DNA of 64,000 bases, taken from assembly GCA_964035575.1 (NCBI GenBank), contig OZ037925.1, forward strand, positions 434,001-498,000, written 5' to 3'. Under the pieces are notes generated by a model. That model saw only the letters and a program-made list of their open reading frames with translations. It made no database searches and was not told the origin of the DNA. The position numbers and the translations under genes were made by a program. The DNA comes from Rhynchopus sp. YZ270_cl-10. Its lineage: Eukaryota > Euglenozoa > Diplonemea > Diplonemida > Diplonemidae. This document shows, piece after piece, positions 54,523 to 61,493 of this stretch (the stretch's first letter is position 1; each line of letters starts with the position of its first letter).

Positions 54523-54738
54523 GAATAAATTTAAAATCGCCTGGGGAAAATGGAGTAGGGTGAGGGAGGGGAGGGGAGGGGAGGGAGGGTAAATAGAGGT
54601 TGGTGATGGCGAAGATTAAGAGATATTTTGCAGGGGGGGTCGATTGTGGCGATTTTTTTGTTCCACAAAAAATACAGGAATGCCTCCTATATTGCGTACT
54701 TGGTATTTTTTTTCTTTCTGGAGCACCATCAGGCACCA

Positions 54739-55977
54739 TCAGTGCTCCTTCTTCTGTGCCCCAAAGATGTCCGCCAGGCTTGCTAAGATAGCAGGTAGTA
54801 CTCTCTTTGCGTGGACCTCTTTCACCATGGTGTCCTTCTCTTTGACTACCTTCGCTCGAATCGCTTGCTGGAGGAGGGTGAGGTGATCTGCTGTCGGCGG
54901 TGTGGTCTCGGTTGCCTGCAGGATGCAGGAGACCACCTCGTGTAGTCGCTGTGCCTTGTCTCGTTCCCATCTCTGGAGTCCTCTGTGCCCTTCCAATGCC
55001 AGAGCCTGCTTCAACACTTCAAGCGAAGACAATATGTTATTCACTTCCCCCGTCTTACAGTACAACGCTGCGAACAGAGCGGATCGGTGAAAGAGATACC
55101 ATGAATCTACCTCCATTTTGCTTTCATATGTGTTACATAAACTGTCACACCACCGTATTTCTGTTACCCCACCATGCAGCACTACCAACGGAATTAACGA
55201 TGTCAAATCAGCTAAAACAGGGGTCATCTCAGAGTTTAACGCAATCCTCCACACCTCCCATCCTTCTTCAGGTCGATTTTGCGCGACCGCTATTTGAGTT
55301 AACCCTGCGATAGCGCTGTGCGGAATGCTAATTTTCCATAAATCCTTCCAAAGCCCAGATTTCGCGTAAAACAATGCAAGGCTTCCTCGCACAGCATTGT
55401 GCTCCACTACATTTCCTGCCTCTATCACAATCTGTTTGCCCCAATCAAGATTTATCACTACAGCGCAAGAAAGCGCCGCACTAACAATAATTGGCTCTTT
55501 CTTCTGTCTATCGGAGAGTGTAGACCACAATGCAGACCCAGAGGAGGCAGTGCTATTGGTTCGTTTAAGGGTGGCAAAAGCTATGCTAGCGAAGGCATCG
55601 TTGGGCAGGTGGGATTGTGAATGGGCAGAGAGGCAGGCGTGGACGGCTTTGGAAATGGAGTTTCGATCGCTTCGGGTGGACAGAGGGAGTTCTCCGAGTC
55701 GTTGGATGACACAACAGAGTGTGTCTGTGTCGTGCATATAGTTCAATGCGTAGCGCAGCAACTCGGTTGTGTCTGTGCAGGTAGCAATCTTACGTCTTGC
55801 TGGGCGACCTTCGATCGAGCCAGGACGCAGCCCGGAGGGGCGTATTGCCTGGGTCCGATGATGCCCTGCTGCGATGCTCCTCTGCCGTGACGCAGGGAGG
55901 TCCTGCAGTTGAGAACGCAACCATCTAGTTTGACACCAACCTCTTCTCACAGCGGTAATCTTGTGTATTGTGAACAT
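54739..55977 (-). CDS. Helical (PPR-like) protein, probably mitochondrial
   Basis: I choose the ATG of MFTIHKITAVRRGWCQTRWL at 55975-55977 because the next 40 residues are Arg-rich and lack acidic residues, as in a mitochondrial presequence. In-frame upstream sequence is low-complexity proline. The product is 412 residues. The body is alpha-helical with degenerate 35-residue periodicity (IAVAQNRPEEGWEVWRIALN, FHRSALFAALYCKTGEVNNI), similar to pentatricopeptide repeats but too weak for a firm call. If correct it would bind organellar RNA. It lies 216 bp upstream of KIN17 on the same strand, the tightest spacing in the window. Confidence 0.68.
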   Translation of the reverse strand: MFTIHKITAVRRGWCQTRWLRSQLQDLPASRQRSIAAGHHRTQAIRPSGLRPGSIEGRPARRKIATCTDTTELLRYALNYMHDTDTLCCVIQRLGELPLSTRSDRNSISKAVHACLSAHSQSHLPNDAFASIAFATLKRTNSTASSGSALWSTLSDRQKKEPIIVSAALSCAVVINLDWGKQIVIEAGNVVEHNAVRGSLALFYAKSGLWKDLWKISIPHSAIAGLTQIAVAQNRPEEGWEVWRIALNSEMTPVLADLTSLIPLVVLHGGVTEIRWCDSLCNTYESKMEVDSWYLFHRSALFAALYCKTGEVNNILSSLEVLKQALALEGHRGLQRWERDKAQRLHEVVSCILQATETTPPTADHLTLLQQAIRAKVVKEKDTMVKEVHAKRVLPAILASLADIFGAQKKEH

Positions 55978-56287
55978 AAAAAATGGACGTTTTTTTTTTA
56001 TCATAAGGTTAGGTTCCAACGTCCTGGGAGGGGAGGGAGGAGGGGGGAGGGGATGGGGGGGAAAAAGATGTGGTCTTATTTTGGGAAGGAGAGGCAATTA
56101 AAAAAAAGGGAAGGATACTTGTAAAAGGGGGTAGAGGTGATATTGTTCTCTCTGTTGGAAAGCGTATATGGTGCGACGTTGTGTGGTTCAAAAAGTATTT
56201 CAACATATGCAAGCAATGAATTGGTAGCATAGGTATAGGGGATCAGCAAAAAAGAAATGAAAAGTTTATTGGGGTAATTATCATAAC

Positions 56288-56360
56288 ACCCACGTTACTA
56301 ATACCCGTTTACGATAACACCCATTGGGTACTATCGGAAATGGGTATTAGTAACGTGGGT
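56288..56360. repeat. Hairpin with 19-bp perfect arms
   Basis: ACCCACGTTACTAATACCC at 56288-56306 and its complement at 56342-56360, continuing imperfectly inward. MITE-like. Confidence 0.7.
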
Positions 56361-56373
56361 TAGTCATTTCCCC

Positions 56374-56425
56374 AAAGTTTATAAGATGATCCTAAGCCTC
56401 TCTGTGCTTAGTCATCCAATAATAG
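56374..56425 (+). repeat. Dispersed repeat module B
   Basis: AGTTTATAAGATGATCCTAA then GCCTCTCTGTGCTTAGTCA, directly after the hairpin at 56288-56360. Confidence 0.6.
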
Positions 56426-56437
56426 TATTTAATTACT

Positions 56438-56574
56438 ATGCAATTATTTCACCATAATTGCTACGAGGAGGTGTTTTTTTCACGAGTGGTTAATTGCACG
56501 AGCGCAGCGAGTGCAATTAACAAAACGAGTGAAAAATACACCTCCGAGTGCAATTTTCTGTGAAATAATTGCAT
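56438..56574. repeat. Inverted repeat, 137 bp
   Basis: ATGCAATTATTTCAC at the left and GTGAAATAATTGCAT at the right, with nested AGGAGGTGT/ACACCTCC and TTAATTGCAC/GTGCAATTAA pairs around GAGCGCAGCGA. A full palindromic MITE-like unit. Confidence 0.72.
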
Positions 56575-56713
56575 GGAATTTGATATTTAATTGCCGTAAA
56601 ATTATTTCCGAAAGCCAAAATCCGTTTTCGGCAGCCTGTGCTGTCACGGTGCGCTGGTCAGAGGTCTGACCAGGTCACCTGGTCACATTTACCCAGGTAC
56701 GTACCCAGTCACC

Positions 56714-56846
56714 CAGGTACACAGGTACACAGGTACACAGGTACACAGGTACACAGGTACACAGGTACACAGGTACACAGGTACACAGGTACACAGGTAC
56801 ACAGGTACACAGGTACACAGGTACACAGGTACACAGGTACACAGGT
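56714..56846. repeat. (CACAGGTA)n satellite
   Basis: About 17 copies of an 8-bp unit, related by one inserted G to the 7-bp CACAGTA unit at 18109. Confidence 0.95.
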
Positions 56847-57330
56847 AAGTCGTGACAGGGCAACCACAGCCAACCCGCCAGTCACTGAGAAGTGACCAGA
56901 CAGTCCACTTGACAAACACAAAAGTGTCCAGTCACGTGGGGCATTCATGCACTGAGGAGATAAATGATCCAACAATTTACAAGAAAGCATTACTTAACCT
57001 ACTGCTGGAAGTTGCCAGGTCGTAGTAACACACAAAGTGTGCCTCCGTTCGGGAATACCGGATATTCTAGAGACCAAAAAGGCCTCTTCCGCTGGTCAAG
57101 GTATAACCGAGTGAACGGCCCAAGACCCCCGTGGAGAAGTTAAATGTTGTAATGCTATCAAGTACAAACTGCGACCACTGTCTTACCCTCCTCAATGCAT
57201 GGTGGAAGATGTCTTTGACAACAAACCGAGCTCTGATTATCAATCGTTAGACTCAGAGGAATGCCTGCGGTACAGGTATCAAACCCGGGGTGTTCACAAA
57301 AGAAAAAAAGAAAAAAAATCGCGATTTTTT
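56847..57330. other. Unassigned stretch of mixed composition
   Basis: Balanced base composition unlike the A/T-rich spacers. Short words such as CTCTGA/TCAGAG pair around 57233-57260. I tested it by eye for tRNA-like folds and found none convincing. No coding frame recognised. Confidence 0.3.
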
Positions 57331-57425
57331 TTTTAGCCGGGTTTCCCACACAAAAAATAATTACCGTGTAATTATTTCCTATAATTACACGGTAATTATT
57401 TTTTGTGTGGGAAACCCGGCTAAAA
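57331..57425. repeat. Perfect 45-bp-arm palindrome
   Basis: TTTTAGCCGGGTTTCCCACA continues to 57375; after a 5-base loop (TTCCT) the arm 57381-57425 is its exact complement. The inner arms contain TAATTACCGTGTAATTA, itself near-palindromic. Confidence 0.88.
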
Positions 57426-57580
57426 TACCTCCACTGCAATTATTTCCAGACGTCAATTATGGCATTCTTAAAACTCCGCTCCTAGAAGGATTTTGGCTTG
57501 AGGAAATAATTTTACGGCTATTAAAGAATTATTTCGTGAACGTTCTATTCTACTGAATAGAAGGTATAACAAAAATAGAA

Positions 57581-57782
57581 AAAAGATCGGGTCTTTTGTT
57601 TGTGCGCTCAAAGCCGGGAAAACAAAAAGGTGAAAAAATGTGTTAAACTGAAGTACGGTTGTTGTGGTTAATTGAGTACTCAAAGAAAACAAGCAAGCTT
57701 CTGTTTTTTTCAATCCGTTTTGTTTGCCCTGCAGCGCTGCCTCCAATCTTTTTAGAATTGACAACAAGTTGTTTTATCAAAA
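57581..57782 (-). repeat. 205-bp dispersed repeat (family E), copy 2
   Basis: AAAAGATCGGGTCTTTTGTT through TTGACAACAAGTTGTTTTATC, high identity to 15690-15898. Confidence 0.82.
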
Positions 57783-57929
57783 AAATATCGGGTCATTTGT
57801 TGGTTCAAAAAGGCGTTACTACAAATGTTATAACGTTTGCTACAACGTCTTGTGCATGAAAAAAAGATAAAAGATACAACAGAGTTGGTACAATGACCTG
57901 ACAGTTTTAAATGTGCTAAAGTGTTGAAA

Positions 57930-57985
57930 AGAAAAAGGTTATAAAATGAACCTAAGCCCTCTCATGTAGTCACCAATAAATTCAT
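57930..57985 (+). repeat. Dispersed repeat module B, diverged
   Basis: GGTTATAAAATGAACCTAAG then CCCTCTCATGTAGTCACC. Followed near 58005 by AGTTGAAGGTGCGAAAACACC, a word also found near 44580 and 27797. Confidence 0.5.
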
Positions 57986-58162
57986 GACATCAAAAAAAAG
58001 AGTTGAAGGTGCGAAAACACCTCAAAACCGATCGAAATATATCCACAAAAATAGAAGCCACTTAGAAGACCGAAATTTTCTCGTTTTAAGATATTGCCAG
58101 GGGTGAAATAATACTGGAAAAAGGGGTTGTCCTTTTATAAGGAAAAAAAGAGAAATGGTAGT

Positions 58163-58262
58163 TTGCTGATGCTGACACACCTCTGACTAACCCACAGTAC
58201 AATGCCAGCCATCCGGATGAAAGCACAAAAGTACCCTGCGGCCAACAACAGAAGATGTAAAA
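58163..58262 (-). repeat. 95-bp dispersed repeat (family R), copy 3
   Basis: ATGCCAGCCATCCGGATGAA, AGCACAAAAGTACCCTGCGG. On the minus strand a pyrimidine tract and GGCCGCAG precede the conserved GYFCAFIRMAGIV reading. The rest of 58263-58980 is A/T-rich without a gene. Confidence 0.75.
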
Positions 58263-58988
58263 AAAATAAAAATACAGCAAGACAACAAACATCGGTGGAA
58301 TAAAAACCCCTCCTTAGAGTTTCGAAATCCCAAAAATCCACCTTAGTTTTTACCCCCTCCGGTGGTTGTTGTGTTACTGTAAATAAAAGGGTCTTACACC
58401 ACTTCCATGTGAACAGTGCTGCAAGCCTACCCCGAAGAACTGTTATGTTCGCTTCTGTACAAAGCACGGTAAGTACCATGATGCTATGTTATGAAAAAGA
58501 CCCCCTTTTCCGTGAAGTGTTTTTTTAGAAACTGGCAACAAAATGAAAGAAGAGAAAAAAACTGAGGGACAGAAGAGAAAAAAAAAGATACACTCACATA
58601 GACAGAATTGTCTCTGGATACCCAAAAAAAAAAAAGGTTTGTAAAATGGAACCTATAACAAAATCTCGTGTCACACAAACCATCCACAAAAAAAAAAAAC
58701 AGTGTAATAGCTTCGCTGAAACGAAGAAGAAAAAACGAAGCCATTACCCTGAGCCACAAAAAGAAAAATGAAGAAAACTATTTGATTACGTGCGCACATA
58801 CCAGCCACTCCGCTAGGTACTAAAGTTCTGTTGATTGTCAACAGAACTTTTTTGAAAACCAAAAAAAAAAAAAAAAAAAAAAAAAGCTCTTACAGGGGGT
58901 TGCGACCCCTTGAACTCATCAAAAATCCCGGAGTGAGGGCACCACGTTCCGGTGAGAGCTCAATGCGTCCAAAAAACGCAAAATCAAA

Positions 58989-59701
58989 CAGGGGAGGAGC
59001 TTGGGGGTTAAATCGGGTCAGATTGACCCGATTTCCTTCGGCCCCATGGAAAAAAACGGGTCAGGGCAAAAAAAAAAAAAAAAACTATAGATTTTTGAGG
59101 GAAAATCCAAAAAATAGGGTACTCTACTTGTCGCATGAGGGGGTCTGAGAAGGATGAGGAACTGCTATGTGACCCCATCGCGACGAGCGCGAAGCTCAAT
59201 GAAGGCAGAATGCCCTCATATGCGCGCTCCACCCCGATCAAACCCGAACCCAAGAGGGATGCCGAACTCGACCTAGCCGTTGGTTACTGGCGCGAGCTGA
59301 CGATCCAGATATTGGATCAACTCGCTGGGTGACACACCAAAAGAGGGGCTCAGACAGTGACAAGTGTTGCCGGGATACGGAACGCCCTCCGTCGTTTGCT
59401 CGAAGGGTACATCTGCCCAGAGAGAGTACCTGAACTGGCGAGGGCCTACACACACATTGCACACCTCCATTGCGCAACCCTACCTTGATGACCTCATCGC
59501 CAGTGTCAAGGGCAGCATGCATTCCGCGGGGGTGGTGCAACACTTGTGTATCATCAACGTGTGAAACGCGCCTTCTCATTCTGCATGTGTTTGTCTTCAC
59601 AAGAGCTTTTCCGCCGAAGGCGGAAAAGCTCGGGACCTGACCCGATTTAACAGAATTTGACCCGATTTTGCCCCAAACCCATATTCCAAGCTCCTGCCCT
59701 G
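58989..59701. mobile_element. hAT-type element, 713 bp, copy 2
   Basis: Same inverted termini as 16898-17622 (CAGGGGAGGAGCTTGG ... CCAAGCTCCTGCCCTG). Flanked by AAATCAAA on both sides (58981-58988, 59702-59709), a perfect 8-bp target duplication different from copy 1. Identity to copy 1 is high, with a few substitutions and small deletions, so both moved recently. Confidence 0.88.
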
Positions 59702-59759
59702 AAATCAAAGAAAAAAAAAAAAAAACAAGTAATTGCTATCGGAAAAAAAACGGGGTGTG

Positions 59760-60130
59760 ATGTGGAACTCCATCCTGTAGAAATAATCTACAACACGCCC
59801 AGCATTCTGCTCTTCTGCAGGTATGCTAACGCTCTTCGTACGCTGCCAGACCCACTGGGACGCCAGCATCTGAAACGTTCAAGAAGAGGGGGCTGTCCTC
59901 TTCGTCCAGCACCATCTGCTCGATAGCGTCGTTGGACGTCGGCTCGGCAGGCTCGGCGTGTTCCAGCTCGTTTTTGTCCACAGGCTCCCCACATTGTCGT
60001 CGTCGTTGGAGCAGTGCGGAAGGAACACAGAATGCACAGACTACAACACATCGATCACACCAGGCACATCAGCACCTCCAGCAAATCGCCAGGATGCTAC
60101 GGTGGTTTCGAAAAGCGCGCGGAGTTTTCC
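59760..60130 (-). pseudogene. GC-rich gene remnant, uncertain
   Basis: Codon-like composition contrasts with the flanks. One minus-strand frame reads EPVDKNELEHAEPAEPTSND, then AIEQMVLDEEDSPLFLNVSD and a stop near 59825. The upstream part is open only in a different frame, and tandem repeats follow, so no complete gene can be proposed. It may be the 3' end of a lost gene. Confidence 0.25.
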
Positions 60131-60271
60131 ACAGCACACCCCGCTTTTTTCTTAGCAATTACTTGTCCTTGTTGTTATTGTTGTTTTCAACCACCTTCCT
60201 TCAACCCTTGTAGGATCAGTTGTTATTTTTTTCGCGAAAACATGAAATTACACATTTCAAGAGAACAAATT

Positions 60272-61320
60272 AAAAAGGGTCCTTATTTGCATTTTTGGGC
60301 TCCGCCCGTGCAGTGGTGGGGTCAATCTCAAAAATTGGACAATTTTTTGACCACTTAAATTTTGAGAAATATGAGCCCGGTTCCTTATACGTGGGGCCCA
60401 TTTTCGGCTAAAATTTTCCTCAAAATCTGGTTTTGTAAAATTGACCCTTTACTCCCCCCCCACATCGATTTCAATACTATACCTTACTTCACCTACGGTT
60501 GCCCTTACAGGGGGGGTGAAGGAAGGTAAGTTGAAAAGGGTCCTTATTTGCATTTTTGGGCTCCGCCCGTGCAGTGGTGGGGTCAATCTCAAAAATTGGA
60601 CAATTTTTTGACCACTTAAATTTTGAGAAATATGAGCCCGGTTCCTTATACGTGGGGCCCATTTTCGGCTAAAATTTTCCTCAAAATCTGGTTTTGTAAA
60701 ATTGACCCTTTACTCCCCCCCCACATCGATTTCAATACTATACCTTACTTCACCTACGGTTGCCCTTACAGGGGGGGTGAAGGAAGGTAAGTTGAAAAAG
60801 GGTCCTTATTTGCATTTTTGGGCTCCGCCCGTGCAGTGGTGGGGGCAATCTCAAAAATTGGACAATTTTTTGACCACTTAAATTTTGAGAAATATGAGCC
60901 CGGTTCCTTATACGTGGGGCCCATTTTCGGCTAAAATTTTCCTCAAAATCTGGTTTTGTAAAATTGACCCTTTACTCCCCCCCCACATCGATTTCAATAC
61001 TATACCTTACTTCACCTACGGTTGCCCTTACAGGGGGGGTGAAGGAAGGTAAGTTGAAAAGGGTCCTTATTTGCATTTTTGGGCTCCGCCCGTGCAGTGG
61101 TGGGGTCAATCTCAAAAATTGGACAATTTTTTGACCACTTAAATTTTGAGAAATATGAGCCCGGTTCCTTATACGTGGGGCCCATTTTCGGCTAAAATTT
61201 TCCTCAAAATCTGGTTTTGTAAAATTGACCCTTTACTCCCCCCCCACATCGATTTCAATACTATACCTTACTTCACCTACGGTTGCCCTTACAGGGGGGG
61301 TGAAGGAAGGTAAGTTGAAA
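60272..61320. repeat. Four tandem copies of a 261-bp unit
   Basis: Copies start near 60277, 60538, 60800 and 61061 (GGGTCCTTATTTGCATTTTT). They are almost identical: a T-to-G change in the third copy is the main difference. Each carries module M (GCAGTGGTGGGGTCAATC, ACTTAAATTTTGAGAAATAT) and ends in a hairpin CCTTACTTCACC ... GGTGAAGGAAGG. The array ends 173 bp before the transposase-like ATG. Confidence 0.95.
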
Positions 61321-61493
61321 AAAGAAGAAAAAAAAAAAGGGGGTGGGGGCCCCTTTCCCAGTCTGCGGGCTGTATACGTGTATATGCATATGCTCTAGGC
61401 TTGTATTCTTTGAAATTCTCTACAAACCCCCCTCAACCCCCTACCCTGCCTCGTACCACACACCCTGCAGACTTAATTTCACTAATTTCACTA

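Noticed and set aside
2182-54545. Spliced-leader acceptor sites upstream of each gene
   Set aside because: Some starts (KIN17, centrin) have a pyrimidine tract and AG just upstream, but others (EGF, WD40, first SPFH) have the tract without an AG before the ATG. Sequence alone does not support trans-splicing.
5014-56846. Regular tandem arrays considered as CRISPR
   Set aside because: No unique spacers between units, no cas genes, and the genome is eukaryotic.
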